A stretch of 64,000 nt of DNA. Origin: Hawksworthiomyces lignivorus (Eukaryota > Ascomycota > Sordariomycetes > Ophiostomatales > Ophiostomataceae). The notes under the pieces were generated by a model. It was not told the origin of the DNA. It was given only the letters and a program-made list of their open reading frames with translations, and made no database searches. Made by a program: the position numbers and the translations under genes. Below, one piece after another: positions 15,001 to 26,490 of the stretch (position 1 is its first letter; each line of letters starts with the position of its first letter). The stretch spans positions 22,265 through 86,264 of the forward strand of contig NTMA01000137.1 in the NCBI GenBank assembly GCA_002917075.1. The letters run 5' to 3'.

Positions 15001-15497
15001 ACAGGCGGAGCCGCTATTGGGAGGGCAGGTGTCATGGTCGGAGCAGCGGTGGTTGTGGTAACTATGGCGGTGGCATCGTTTGCCGTAATGATGATCTCCT
15101 CGGACTCGAAAATAGGTGGTGCGACTGGCGGTGCTTGCGGCTGGGGTAGGGCTTCAAACAGCGCCTCTGAGGAAGTTGTCTCTTCTGGGAGAAATTTGCT
15201 GGGTGCCGGGGATGGCTCAGCTGCATCGAGAGAAGGCTCGGGGACAGGTGGCGAGGCTAGCCTCTTGAGGTTGTCGTCAGACTGTCCGGTTGATTCGACC
15301 ATTTGAGGGCACTCGGCATCTGGCTTCTCTGCGAGCTGCACTTGAATGGGCGCTGCAACATGGTGGGCGTCTCCAGCAGCTGGTGCTGGCGGATGCCCGG
15401 TAGTCGACTCTGGCGCGGACGTCGCAGCCGGCGTCTCCATGCCGTCAACGAAATCGGGCGTGGGAGATTCAGCGGCTTCGGAAGCAACGCCGGCCAT
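12054..15497 (-). CDS. F-box domain protein with acidic C-terminal tract
   Basis: Two exons, 15497-14709 and 14639-12054, joined by a 69-bp intron (GTAAGG donor, TAG acceptor) with the frame kept, giving 1124 aa. The F-box is split by the intron: residues about 246-263 read LTLLELPADILRLIVKE and continue as ITHTNDLTALALANSTLYSL, the usual fungal F-box pattern. It is followed by a long region with leucine-rich stretches, in keeping with a substrate-recognition half. The first 240 residues are Pro/Ala/Thr-rich and probably disordered. The C-terminus has an Asp/Ser-rich tract encoded by GAC/GAT triplets, then a Gly/Ala/Asn/His-rich segment. F-box proteins normally link substrates to an SCF (Skp1-cullin) ubiquitin ligase; the substrate is unknown. 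The start is the first ATG in frame with the F-box exon. Confidence 0.85.
12319..12378 (-). repeat. Asp-encoding trinucleotide repeat inside the F-box gene
   Basis: Imperfect GTC/ATC triplets on the + strand, read as GAC/GAT on the coding strand. They encode a run of aspartates interrupted by one alanine and one serine. Because the unit is a triplet, length changes would keep frame, so the tract is a candidate for length variation between strains. Confidence 0.8.
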
Positions 15498-17538
15498 GAA
15501 TCGAGAGGTGCTCTGAAAGGTAGAGCTTGAAATCGAAACGAAGCGAGGCGAAGTATTGCTGATGAAAAAGCGAGACAGAGGTAGCGGACAAGGATAGAGG
15601 AATGTGATCGAGAGCTCCGGGTATCAAGAATCGGTTAAAGACGCAGAGGCCAACGGGAATGGGGAGGGGGGTGAGTGTGTGCTTCGCTGAATGACGTCGA
15701 GGACAAAGTAAGTAGTAGCCGGCTAAGAATATACATAACCAAAAAAAAGAGATGGAGGCAAGGTGACTCTGCTGCAGTGCAGCTGAATGACCGAATAAAA
15801 GAGGAAAGAAGGGATACTGGAGAGCCGCGAGGTCTAGACAGTTAGAAAAACGACACTAAAGTTTGTAGAGGATGCATCTCAGTCCGGTCAGTTCTCAGGA
15901 TCAAAGAAAAGAAAGGCTCTCACAGGGAAAAGTGGGGCCGTGCCATAAGCCACAAGACACAAGAAGCGGGCTGTTCCACTCAGCGGCTGATCAAAGGCGG
16001 GTCGCCAGGGAGAGTAGCAGGCCTGACACCTCAGGCAGAAATGACTGACAGCACACCGCAAATGGCAAGGCGCACGCATGATGCTGCGTGCAAGCAGTAA
16101 TGCGTACAAGCAGCAATGCGTACATACATGCATCTGCGCATTAGCTCCAAAACTAAAAAGCATATCCTCCGTGGTTGATGTCTGCGAGATGCTGCACCGA
16201 AGCATGGTGGGAAATGCTCGTGTTGCTTTTGTTTTTGCACAAACAGACAGCTTCAAGCCTCAGTTTCCCGAACTGATTGGCTCTCGATGGGAGATTCGTA
16301 CAAGGCAGTGTTGCAGGACCCTGTAAAAGCTCCATGACACGATGAGCACTTTAGTTGTTGTGATCTCCCTTGTTTTCCGTCCAACCCAGTCCATGTCGTC
16401 TACAGCCGTCCGCAGGGAGCTTGGTTCCAGAGTCGGGCGCCAACAGGCATCAGCCCGAATGCTGCCAGCGAACAGCTTCGTTTCATCTGGAACTTGCTGC
16501 CGCCCGAAAGCAGCGAACGTGGCTGGTCTGCCATGGAGGGGACGGCAGCTGCAGCATATGGGATTTCAACGGCTGGCGACAGGCTGGCAGTTTTCTCACA
16601 GCCGATTTTACTTTTTCTTTTTTTTTTTTTTTGCCCCGACCTCTTCTTCGTCTTAGTGGGTTTGTAAACTGTTTGTTTCTTCAGGACCAAATATGTCCCA
16701 GCCGACTTTCTGGTGTTGACCTGCATCGGAAAGTATGATCGCCCAGCACCAAGTGGCACGCGGCTGTCTAGCACAAGTAGCTTGACCAAGACAAATCATG
16801 GGTCGAAGCATGCTGGGGATGCGTTTGTGGCTGCTACGCGTATACGCAGAGAAGCAGTATCACTCCGTACGCAGAATGGAATAGAAAGAAAGCAACGCGG
16901 TGCCCAATCAAGAATGGATGAAGGCTGACGGCGCTCGACAGAGCAGGTAGTTCGGTTGGTGGCCAGGCCATGCGGTTCGTTCGCCGTCGCGCCTTCTGTC
17001 GCCTTCTGTCACCAGTTTTGTGGCCGGTTTTTGCTCAACAAATTCTCAGAAACGCGTGGACGACAGCTACGCGTCGTGGCATTGAAGAAATTCCATCTTC
17101 GATCGCTTTAGAATGCATTTGCAGGCACGAGGAGAATACTTAATACGTGCTCTGCTCTGCTCTCTTATGCTCTGCTCTTTTTTTTTTTTTTCCCTCCTCG
17201 CAGCCTTCTCCTCTTATCGTCCAACTATTCTAACTATTACCGCACTATCGAATGACGAAGCACGCCGTCGCCCAGGCGTTCCTGGTGGTGTCAGAGTTCC
17301 TGTATCTGTACAGCACCCACAGCACTAAACAAGCTTGGCTGGCACACCTCTTTCGCTCTTAGGCCAAATCTGGCCTCCTCCAATCTGTACCTGCCCCCGG
17401 TTCTGCCTGCTCCCAGCGGGCAGGAAGCTACTGCGTAATACGGTTCTACTATACTAATACGTGTGTAAGTCCGGTTTGTGCTCCCTGGCCTTCCGGTTTC
17501 TCTCTTGATACTTGCCAAACTCTTAGAAAGAACAACAT
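15498..17538. other. Intergenic, divergent promoter region
   Basis: About 2 kb between the F-box gene (-) and the leader of PKR1 (+). Open frames here are short and carry no recognised motif. A T run lies at about 16616-16632. No gene is supported. Confidence 0.5.
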
Positions 17539-17738
17539 ACACCATTTTTTCTTTTTCTTCTTTCTTTTTTTACTTCTTCTGTATTTTTGCCCTTTCCTGC
17601 CTCTTGTTCCTTCCTCACTTCTATACACCGCTAGGCACTGGCGTGATCGCGAGATTCGTCTACCGTGTCCTTGCTTTCCTCATTTTTTTATTTCCTTTTT
17701 TTCTGTCCTCCCCTCCCCCCCAACTGTTCTTGGCTCCA

Positions 17739-17753
17739 TTATAAATATAAATT
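17739..17753 (+). promoter_or_regulatory. TATA-like element before a pyrimidine-rich leader
   Basis: The sequence ttataaatataaatt stands about 640 bp upstream of the PKR1 ATG. From here to the ATG the + strand is strongly C/T-rich, typical of fungal leaders. The bases just before the start (tttacag then ccaccATG) also resemble a 3' splice site, so a leader intron is possible. The role as core promoter is an inference. Confidence 0.3.
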
Positions 17754-18393
17754 CCCTCTTTCTACTCCCCCGCCGCCCAGCTGGGAAACAGCCCCTCCCT
17801 TTTCTACCTGCCAGTTGCTATCAAATAAGCATACTGCCACAATATTAAAGGACGGCATCAAGCGGTCGCAATCTCCCCCCCTCTTCGGCAGCTCCTGCCT
17901 GCTCTATCTTCTCCAATTTGACCTTTTGCGACTTTCGATTTATTTTGTTCTTCTTTTTCTTTTTTCTTTTTTTTGCGCCTTTGGCCCTTTTGCCCTTTTG
18001 CCTTCCGCTCTACCGTTTCCCGCATCAGCCGCTTATACCGCTCCCAGCGCGCGCAGGCAGACCCGATCGTCTGCTACCAAATCGACCGAACCCTTTCCTC
18101 TGTCCTTCCTACCCACGACTCCCTTTTCTCTTTATGCGCATACACTATTTCTCTCTCCAGCTCAATATTGGCTATTGAGGCTCTTTTTGGTGGTCTTGTC
18201 GAAATACTTCTGTTTGGGCTTTCCTAGCTTACTTGGACCTCTACGCGTCCTGCTAAGCTTTTTCGCTTTAGCGGCCTCTTCTCTCTCCAATACGCGCCAC
18301 CTCTGGCCGGTTTGACACCAGTCTCCTTTCTCGACCTCAACACCTCTCATTAGTGATACCTCGTCCTCCCCTAGGTTCTTCTTTACAGCCACC

Positions 18394-18984
18394 ATGTCCC
18401 AGTTCTTCCAAGACCTCTGGGAGTCCATCTTCACGCCGGGCCCCACGCCCTCGCTGCTCATCGCGACCAACGTCACGTTCGCCGTTCTGCAGCTCGTGCT
18501 GTTCGTGCTGCTTCTGGCCACCTATTCGATCCACTTCATTGTGCTGTCGTTCCTCTGCGGCGGGCTGTGGTGGGCCATCAACTGGTTTGCGCGGGAGCTG
18601 AAGGCGTCCCAGCTGCGGGAGGAGCAGGAGGAGCAGGAGCGCAAGCGCAAGCAGCAGCGGCGCGCAGCGGTGATAGCGGCCGCGGCAGCGCCGGTGTCGA
18701 CGGACAGCGAGACAGAGGTGGAGACCACTACGGCGGCCGGGCGCGCAACGGCCGTCGAGAAGCGAGGCGAGCTGAAGCAGCGCACGGCGGCGGCAGCGGC
18801 ACCAAAGGCGGCACCAAAAGCAGTACCGAAAGCGGCGGCACAAGCTAGCGAGCCCGCCACACCCGCATCCCCGAGTCTGGCAGTGTCCTCACCCCCCTCC
18901 AGCCAAGGGCTCTCGGGAAGCCGGTCCGGTGTAAGCACGGAGGACGAGTGGGAGAAGGTATCGGAGAATGAGAACGACAAGTAA
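18394..18984 (+). CDS. PKR1: V-type ATPase assembly factor PKR1
   Basis: Single exon, 196 aa, with an excellent start context (gccaccATG). PKR1 is a small ER membrane protein that helps assemble the V0 sector of the vacuolar H+-ATPase. The N-terminal 60 residues carry the family signature: an FxDLWESIFTPGPTP-type opening (residues 4-18), then two close hydrophobic helices at about 22-43 and 46-63 ending in LWWAINWFARELK. After residue 65 comes a charged segment rich in Glu, Arg and Lys, probably coiled coil, then a low-complexity Ala/Thr/Ser/Pro tail to the end. Yeast PKR1 is shorter; the extended tail fits filamentous fungi. Identity is strong on the N-terminal half only, which is the conserved part of the family. 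Confidence 0.9.
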   Translation: MSQFFQDLWESIFTPGPTPSLLIATNVTFAVLQLVLFVLLLATYSIHFIVLSFLCGGLWWAINWFARELKASQLREEQEEQERKRKQQRRAAVIAAAAAPVSTDSETEVETTTAAGRATAVEKRGELKQRTAAAAAPKAAPKAVPKAAAQASEPATPASPSLAVSSPPSSQGLSGSRSGVSTEDEWEKVSENENDK

Positions 18985-19677
18985 GCCGAGGCAGCCCGAG
19001 CGCTCCAGTCTCTGCTAGGGTCGTCCGCGTCGACAGGTCATCCTCTTCGCCCCCCCGGCCCCCTCAGCGTTCAGCGTTTCAATCCACTTATGTATATAGC
19101 CATGAGAGGTGGTCTTCCTGCAGACACTCTCAACCAAGAACAAGACAAAACAAGTCAGCGTGCTACTTTTGAAAGACAAACAAATTATACCCCGCAGCAG
19201 CGAGAGTGAATGGGATTTGATTTTCTTTCTTCTTTTCTTATCTATATTTAAATCCCGTGTATGTGCCTGTATGTAGAGAGAGAGAGCTGAAACTGGAGTT
19301 ACCGTCATAAGCCTTATTATAATGTACATAGCGTAGAAACAGAGCTCAAGCTCGCCTGACCGCCTTCGCCCAATGGCAGCCTCCAGTGGGGTAGCTTATC
19401 GGCCACCAAAACTGGGCGCACCAATTTTCGGCCCCCCTCACATTTTTTTTCCTATTCTATACTGCTCACGTGACGCCTAAGGCTGGCTCTGCAACTGTGC
19501 AACTAGGCGGCGGCGGCTGCTCCTTTGGCCAAGCACCAGCCAAATAAATTTTTGGAGCTTTTCGCGACGTAAACTCGAGAGCCCGCTGAAAGTCAACCAC
19601 CTCCGCCTCTCTGCCTCCACTCTCTATTAACAGCTCCTTTCCCTTCCTCTTCGGCGGCTTGCCTCAAGATCGACACT
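18985..19677. other. Intergenic between PKR1 and SMD1
   Basis: About 690 bp holding the PKR1 3' region and the SMD1 promoter. No coding potential seen. A short GA microsatellite (agagagagag) lies near 19276-19287. Confidence 0.6.
19467..19474 (+). promoter_or_regulatory. E-box-like CACGTGAC in the SMD1 promoter
   Basis: CACGTGAC lies about 205 bp upstream of the SMD1 ATG. This is the core bound by bHLH factors of the Cbf1/USF type in fungi. A single short site; function is inferred. Confidence 0.3.
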
Positions 19678-20229
19678 ATGAAGCTCGTCCGGTACGTGTC
19701 TCCACCGCCTTGTTCCCTCTACCTCTGTCTGGCTGGGACCCATTCGCTGACTCTGTCTCTAGGTTTCTCATGAAATGCGCCAACGAGACGGTGACCATTG
19801 AGCTGAAAAATGGTAGGCAACTTTTTCCCATGTTGCTTCTCAGAGCTTCTTCGCCCAATTTCCGCGTCTGCACATGCTAACCAGGACCCCGCAGGCACCA
19901 TCGTGCACGGCACCATCGCCTCCGTCTCCCCCCAGATGAACACCGCCCTCCGCAACGTCAAGATGACCCCCAAAGGCCAGGACCCCATCCCCCTCGACAC
20001 CATGAACCTCCGCGGCAGCACCATCCGCTACTTCATCCTGCCCGATAGCCTGCCCCTCGACACCCTGCTGGTGGACGACGCGCCAAAGCCCAAGAACAAG
20101 GCCCGCAAGGAGTCTGATCGCGGCGGCGCAGGCGGTGGCGGCCGGGGCGGGCCTCGCGGCCGCGGCCGGGGTGGACGCGGTGGTCGTGGCGGCGGCGGTC
20201 GTGGTCGGGGTTTCCGTGGCCGGGGCTAA
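19678..20229 (+). CDS. SMD1: Small nuclear ribonucleoprotein SmD1
   Basis: Three exons, 19678-19691, 19763-19812 and 19895-20229, joined in frame to 132 aa. SmD1 is one of seven Sm proteins that form the heptameric ring on U1, U2, U4 and U5 snRNAs in the spliceosome. The joined N-terminus reads [20 protein letters not shown], followed by the Sm1 motif (to about residue 40, with the NG and GTI elements) and the Sm2 motif around residues 58-75 ([16 protein letters not shown]). Residues about 97-132 are an RG/GR-rich tail, the usual site of arginine dimethylation. The length is close to that of animal and yeast SmD1. The first coding exon is only 14 nt, so single-frame reading misses it. Both introns have GT-AG ends. 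Confidence 0.97.
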
Positions 20230-20969
20230 ATCTCATGTTTGCCCATAGACTCGGCAGCGACAACAGAGGCGCGCAACAAAGGTGCTGCTGTGGCCAGCCG
20301 ATGCTCTCCTCTTGGATCTAGATTTTTTTAGACCTTATCTGCCAGCCAAAACAACAGCATTGCTGGGACATGGTCGACTTCCTGGAGAGCGAGGGCACCC
20401 TTATGTGCCACGTTTGCGTCTCGTGGTCATACAGTGGCCTGCGTCTTTATTGGGTGAAAGGAGAAGAAAATGATTCAAGCTGGGTATCTGCATGAACAAA
20501 AACGTCATGCACAGGGAGATTTGGGTCTCACTCTATGAGAAGGGAGGCTGCCATCATCTATGAGGATTTGCCCTATCTTTTTTTTTGTTCTTTGTGTTTT
20601 GGTGTATGGCATTGTGTTTGTATTCGATAGTATATCGTCTTTTCCTCTTTCTTTTCTCCCTTGGCGTTCAGAGGCAGATGAATTGGTAGTTGGCGGAGCA
20701 AAATATGAACAAAAAAAAGTCAAAACCAGGGGATATCCACGAGAAGAGAAATGTTATCATCGGCCCATTATCAAGGCGGATAGACAAAATAGGAAACCAT
20801 CCGGGATTGTTATTTGTGAATGAGCAGTGTCTGGGGAGCATGGAACAGAATGGAAACCCGCATTGTATTTCTTTTCGAAAGCCTAGCATGATGAGAATGA
20901 AAAGCCGTAAACGCCATGGACCCTGTTCCGCCGTCTATATACATGGGCAGCATCTATTTTATTTTATTT
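20230..20969. other. Convergent intergenic region SMD1 / MTQ2
   Basis: About 740 bp between the stop codons of SMD1 (+) and MTQ2 (-), probably the two 3' untranslated regions. Open frames lack recognisable motifs. Confidence 0.6.
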
Positions 20970-21785
20970 TTATTCGCACCATATCCGCACGATCTGCAGC
21001 TTCTCCCATCCGGCCTGCTTCCCGCTGGTGCCCACCGTCTCGGCGTGCCACCGCCGCTCGCTGTCGCTGTCGCTGGCGCCCGGCCATGACCGCACGCGCT
21101 CTTTCACGGCGTCTGGGCGGTTCTGCGCGCACAGCAGGACGTAGGCGCAGCCGCGGGGCGCGAGGAGCTCGGGCAGCGCGGCCAGCAGCCGGTCGGTCGT
21201 CTCCATGCCGTCGTGGCCGCCCGCGTAGGCCAGCTCCAGCAGGTACGAGTCGCGGTCAAAGGCGTCGGCGCCCGCGGCGCCGCGGCTGTCGCCGATTGTC
21301 GGCAGCGACGGCGTCGGCACGTACGGCGGGTTGAAGAGGAGGACGTCGACCTGGCCGGGGCGCAGGGCCGAGACCAGGTCGGCGCGGACGGCCCCGAGAT
21401 AGGCGGCCGCCGACTGTGCTGTCTGCCCCGCTTGCTCGGCCTGCGCATCCCGGACGGCGCGCCGCACCGTCTCGCCCGTCGCCGCGCAGGCAAAATCGTT
21501 GACGTCGACGGCCAGCGAGAGGATGCCGCTGCTGCTGCCGCCGTCACCTGCGGTGCCCCGCCCAAACAAATGAGCGGCCTGAGCTGTGACGAAGGCGAGA
21601 ACAACCCCTGAGCCAGAACCGATCTCGACAACTAAAGGAGCCGCACTGCTGCTGCTGCCGAAGCGCTCCTGCAGAAACGCCGTCTCCGCCGGCAACGCCA
21701 AGGTGTCGATCATGAGGAAAGAATCCTCGGCCGGCTCATAGACGCGGCTGTACGGCACGTGGGAGGTGTCCGGAGTAGGAAGCAT
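20970..21785 (-). CDS. MTQ2: eRF1 glutamine methyltransferase (MTQ2/HEMK2/N6AMT1 family)
   Basis: Single exon, 271 aa. The enzyme transfers a methyl group from S-adenosylmethionine to the glutamine of the GGQ motif of release factor eRF1, working as a heterodimer with Trm112. The N-terminus MLPTPDTSHVPYSRVYEPAE matches the family opening, which is why I start at this ATG and not at the in-frame one 42 bp upstream. The SAM-binding loop VEIGSGSG is at residues 53-60, an acidic VDVN strand at about 93-96, and the catalytic NPPYVPT at 152-158, typical of amide methyltransferases. The C-terminal KLQIVRIW strand also fits. A Ser/Gly-rich insert sits around residues 78-90. The gene converges on SMD1. 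Confidence 0.95.
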   Translation of the reverse strand: MLPTPDTSHVPYSRVYEPAEDSFLMIDTLALPAETAFLQERFGSSSSAAPLVVEIGSGSGVVLAFVTAQAAHLFGRGTAGDGGSSSGILSLAVDVNDFACAATGETVRRAVRDAQAEQAGQTAQSAAAYLGAVRADLVSALRPGQVDVLLFNPPYVPTPSLPTIGDSRGAAGADAFDRDSYLLELAYAGGHDGMETTDRLLAALPELLAPRGCAYVLLCAQNRPDAVKERVRSWPGASDSDSERRWHAETVGTSGKQAGWEKLQIVRIWCE

Positions 21786-22265
21786 TCTGGAGATGAGAAG
21801 CTTTTTGCCTGTTCGCGTGTTGTGCAAAGAGCAAGATGAAAATTATGAGCAGTCGGTGTTAATGAGGGGCGTGAAAACCAGCGACTAACACCAAGAGCCC
21901 ATCACAAAGCTGCCAAGCTGCCAAGCTGCTCCAGGGATCTCCAAGAAATATAAGAAGGCAGCAAACCATTTTATTGAAGACAGAATAGAATACTAGTTAT
22001 TTAGACAATCGAGCCTTGAAATATTCAGCATCATCGGTCAGACGAAAATCCAAAGAATAGGCTCTTCGCTAGATAGCGTGCAATTCAAACACATTTACTC
22101 AGCGACAAAGGTAAATTCACATCACGGCTTGCACTTCTCTTCTGCCATCGCGCAAGAGCAGTGAGACTCCAAATAGACAATGGCTTCAGCAAGACATAAC
22201 CTCTATTCTCCCATCAAGAGACACCAAGTGGTAAATTTCGCCTTCCTATCCTACCTTCTCAGCTT
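21786..22265. other. Intergenic
   Basis: About 480 bp between MTQ2 and the small CaaX gene. A short direct repeat (agctgccaagctgcc) lies near 21909-21930. Nothing else was seen. Confidence 0.5.
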
Positions 22266-22673
22266 TCACATGACACTGCACCCGCATTCCAGCCCCCAGC
22301 CAGTCCTGTCTGGTCCTATACCCCACCGGATCCCGTTGCGAATGTCGACGACGAGGCGGATCATGTTGCGGTCGTAGGTGGATAGTTCATGAGCGGGACA
22401 AGGAGGCGAGGTGCCCCATACACCCCATAGGGCATCTGCTGGCGAAGCAGCCCAAGGAAGTATCAGGACATCCGCCCTTCTCGCCCTTAGTTGTTTCTTT
22501 TTCTTGCCAGCATTTGATTTCTTTCGCTCTCCATAAGCTGGTGGCACGAACTTTTCTCTGCCGGTGAAAAACGTGGGACACGTGGAGAATCCCCTGCCAG
22601 GTGCACAAGGCGCTGTGATGGTGAGCCAGCGGCAGCCGCACACCGGGTGGGCAAAATAGGCGGTTTCGCACAT
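22266..22673 (-). CDS. Small cysteine-rich protein with C-terminal CaaX box
   Basis: A single 135-codon frame starting at an ATG in good context (AAAATGT). The N-terminus (MCETAYFAHPVCGCRW, then APC and FSTCP) has Cys at 2, 12, 14, 23 and 32. The middle (about 50-66) is a Lys/Arg-rich patch. The C-terminal part has CPAH at 92-95, STYDRNMIRLVVDIRNGIRW around 98-117, and ends ECGCSVM. The last four residues, CSVM, are a CaaX box expected to be farnesylated, with a second Cys two residues before that could be palmitoylated. The pattern resembles a group of small cysteine-rich proteins of unknown function found in filamentous ascomycetes; this is from memory and no name is recognised. A metal-binding fold and membrane attachment are inferences. 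The basic middle part could hide an intron, but no clear donor was seen. Confidence 0.6.
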   Translation of the reverse strand: MCETAYFAHPVCGCRWLTITAPCAPGRGFSTCPTFFTGREKFVPPAYGERKKSNAGKKKKQLRARRADVLILPWAASPADALWGVWGTSPPCPAHELSTYDRNMIRLVVDIRNGIRWGIGPDRTGWGLECGCSVM

Positions 22674-23132
22674 TTTCCTGAGAGAATGCAGGAGACAATA
22701 CCAACGATACAGAGCGTGGTTTATTCCTTGCTCGTTGGGCGAAGTGCACTTTTGATGATAGAAGTCGAACTGACCGCGGAGGACCTGGGCGTACTTTTGA
22801 TCCTTCTACTACACTCTGGTCGTTGCAGCTGCGCTGCAATCACAGCGCCACCTCTCAAAAAGAAGAGAACAATCAACTCTCAGCTCGTGACAAGGCAGTT
22901 ACGCGTCACCTGCCTGCAGCTGGGCAATCAAGTCATAAATCGATTTTAAAATTGCTGCCTTCTTATGCAGACCTAACATTGCTAACCTGGGATATATAAG
23001 ATCATGAAAAACAACCCAAAACAAAAATACAAAACGTGGAGGTCCGTGTATCTCCAAACGTCGCAGTCGCTGTGATGCATCCTATGCTGTACAAAACAAT
23101 AAAACTCCGCACCAGTTCCCGCTGACGCCGTC
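22674..23132. other. Intergenic, upstream of the CaaX gene and downstream of the TRP channel gene
   Basis: About 460 bp containing the 3' region of the channel gene and the promoter of the CaaX gene. No further coding sequence recognised. Confidence 0.5.
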
Positions 23133-26100
23133 CTATTGTCCGTCTGCCGTGAAGTCCAAGTCGCTCATCGTGCCCGTCTGCTCGGCCGTCTGCACCTCCT
23201 CATCGTCGATGACTGCGTCAGCCGCTGCATGGGCGGCCGCGAGAGCCTGGTCCTCGTCCTCGTCCTCGTCGTTCTCGTCCTCTTCGTCTCCGAGCCCGTT
23301 GCCGCCGTCCTCGCTGCCGTCCTCGCTGCCGTCCTCGCTCCCGCCTCTCGCCGGCGTCCCCACGAGCTGGCTCAGCATTCTCTCGATGCGCTGCATCGAC
23401 TCTTCGAGCGAGTCGAGGCGCGCATGCACGTCGGCGCTCACGGCGTAGTCGCCGCCTCCTCCATCTCCATCACGGTTGGCGGCGGCGGCGGCGGCGTTGT
23501 TCGCCTCGTTATCCAGTAGCTTCCGGAGCTTGTCCGGGTCGAGCCCCGGGAAGGCGATGCTGTCGCGGCGGCTGGACACTGCCCTGGCCGGCCGCGGCGT
23601 GCGCGTGCCATACTCCGGATCGGGCAGATCGGCAAACTTGACCGTGGAGCCGCTCCGCTTGAGGCGGCCGGAGGGCGGCGGCGGCACGCTGCTGTCTCCT
23701 GCCCCCTCGGCCTTGTCGTCGCGAGCAGGAGCAACCGAGCCACCTGAGACGCTCGCACGGCCGCTCGCACGGCCGCCGCTCGCACGGCCGCCGCTCTTGC
23801 CAGCGCCGCCGCTTCCGTCGCCGCTGCTGCCGCCGTTGGCGAGCTTGGGCAAGGCGTCGGCGGTCTGCTGGCGCGTGAACTGGCGCCGGATCATATGCCG
23901 CGTCAGGTCGTCGTCGGCGGCGATCTCTTCTTCGACGGAATCCGGCGGCGGCACCTCGAACACGGCCTGGATGTCGCTGTGGGCCGTGATGCGCCACTTG
24001 TCCCAGAACCAGCGGGTGCGGTGTCGCTGTGGGCCGCCACCATCAGCACTTCCGCCGCGGCGGTGGTAGTAGCTGCTGGACGACCGATACGCCGAGTAGT
24101 GTTTGGAATATGGCGACGCGGGCCACAGCAGGCGGCGCTCGGCTACGGCGATGATCAGCAGCACGGGAAGGTTGATGGAGCGGACGCAGGCGACGTGGAT
24201 CTTGTGGAACCAGCGGGGCGACACGAGGAACTTGAGCGGCACGAGGACGAAGAGGGCCAGGATGTTGAAGGGTGGCTGGTACGCAAAGATGGCGTCGCTC
24301 TTGACGCCCTCGAGCGTGAGCACGGCCCGGCGGTACTGGATCTCGGCGGTCGCGTTGGAGACGATCGTGCTGAAGGTGTTGGACAGCATCGACACGAGGA
24401 TGGTCAGGAAGAGCGTGTTGCCCAGGAACGCAAATGCCACCATGAGCGAGGGGCCCAGTAGCCAGTGGAACTCGGTGGAGCGCTGGATTCCCGTGCCGTC
24501 GAGACCGAACCAGATGTACACCATCCACTTGCCGATCATGACCACCGGAAACTCGCCCTCGCCGAGCCACGCAAGGGACAGGAGGAAGCCGGCGAAGCAC
24601 CAGGCGGCCAAGAATGTCAGCAGCGTGAAGTCGGCCATCATGGACCGCATCGACACGAACAAAAGATTATCTGATAGCACGGTGAAGGCAATGCGTGGGA
24701 TGAGAACCGGGGCTGCCAGGGCCAACACGTCCAGGGACAGCTGAGCGGTAGCGAGGGAGCCGACGCTCCAGCCGTGGAGGCGCAGGATCAGGTACACCCA
24801 GTAGACGACGCCATACGTGATGTCCAGGAACGACCACAGATTTTGGGTGTAGACGTGCCAGCCGTGCTCGAGAATGGTCGCAAACTGGTCGAGAACCCAG
24901 CCGAACGAGAAAATGGAAAAGGTGATCTCAAGACTGCTAAAACGTGCCGCATCGCGCTCGGCCATGAAGAAGAGGTACAGCGTGAGCAGAATGATAAACT
25001 GGCAGGCTTCTAGGATGTTGCGCGTCCGCGGCACGATCAGGCGGTATTGGTTGAGCAGCGACGCACGGCGCGGGTCGTAGAGGGCGATGGGCTTCTGCTT
25101 GTAGCGGTCCGGGATGAGGTCGAGCAAGCTGGAGGGCGTGTAGGTGACGCGTCCCACATAGATCGCCTCGATGACCTTTTGGCAGGCAGTCGAGCTCAGG
25201 AAGAACTTGGCCTCGCTGAGAATGGCCACCTCGAGGGCCGGCAGCGTCTTGCGGTACAGCCAGGTGGTTCCGTTTTCGCCTTCTGCCTCAAACTCGTCGT
25301 ACCAATCTGGGCGCACCGACTGGGGGGCATTCTGGAAGGGCTCGAAGCCGGCTACCAGGATGTGCGACAGAATAAGCAGTCCCTCCAGCCCCTCGTTGTC
25401 CTCATTGAAGCGGCGCAAGATGCGGTGTGCGATCAGCTCGCACAGGGCGGCGCGGGTGAAGTTGACGTTCTGGCGATTGTTGAGGTGAGACTGCTCGTGA
25501 AGGAAGCGCGCGCGATTGACGAGGAGACAATACACTGGTCAGACGTTAGCCAAACGGGGAGTAATGCGGATGAAAAAAAGACAGCAAGGCGCATTCTGGC
25601 TGTCTCTTGGGGGTGGCGTGACTGGGCAGCGCACCGACTGAAATGTCGTCCAGCTCGTAGAGTTTGTCCACGAGCGGCCGCACGACGGAAACGTTGATGC
25701 GCATGTCGTGGAGCTGCTCAGGCGACAAGTAGTCCTCCACGACGGAGACGATATCGCGGTGGATGCGGTGGATGTTGGTGTAGACGGGCAAGTGGGTATG
25801 CGGGTTGGTGGTGCAGGAATAGACGGGTTCCGGCTCGAGCTCGTGGCTGAAGGTCCGGCGGATCAACAGGGGCTGGCGCTCGGCGGCGGGCGCGGAGGCG
25901 GGAGCAGAACCATTGAAAGACGAGATGGAGCCGGTCGTGGTAGACTGGGTGCCGGAGCGAGGACGGCCCGAGGGCGGCGGCGTTGACCGGCTCGGCCTGT
26001 GCGCCCTTGGCGGTGACAAGGTGCTTGCAGCTCCATCGTGAGTGCTGTCGTTGGTGCGGGTCCTGCGTAGCGAACGCGGCCGGTCTTGCGGGACTGGCGA

Positions 26101-26160
26101 GGTCTGCTGGCCCTGCCTCGGCTCTCCAGACGCGGCCGGGATCCTGTCGAAGGGCTGCAT
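23133..26160 (-). CDS. YVC1: TRP-type vacuolar cation channel, YVC1-like
   Basis: Two exons, 26160-25635 and 25534-23133, joined in frame across a 100-bp intron (GTGCGC donor, CAG acceptor), giving 975 aa. YVC1 is the fungal TRP channel that releases Ca2+ from the vacuole on osmotic, mechanical or calcium signals. Residues 1-120 are Ser/Pro/Arg-rich and probably disordered. A cytosolic helical region (about 120-345) follows, then hydrophobic helices near 349-366, 378-397, 411-428, 436-455 and 478-500. The pore signature WFGLDGTGIQ is at about 517-526, then a helix at 535-560 and two weaker ones near 600-640. The cytosolic tail carries repeated EDGS units and a long Asp/Glu tract, a candidate Ca2+-sensing acidic patch. 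The start is the ATG giving MQPFDRI; upstream in-frame sequence is poorer in context. Confidence 0.92.
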
Positions 26161-26455
26161 CTCTTTTCGGGTAGATAAGCGAGTCTCCTCCGCTGCGGTT
26201 CTGGGTCGGGGGTATATGATAGTATAATCTGGTATGGCGTTTAACAGGAAAGGCAGAGGAGGCCGATAGCTGCCACGTCGGTTGACCCGGCAAGCGTGAG
26301 GCTTGATGTCCACCCCCGGGGCAATCAGAAAGCAGCCATTGTGTCCGAATTCATCACAACTGAAAACCGACAGGTGGATAGAGACTGTTAGAGGAAGGAA
26401 ACCAATCGAAGATCCGAGAGAAGTTGCGTTCTAAAGAGGTCTGAAAAACACAGGG

Positions 26456-26490
<35 letters not shown>
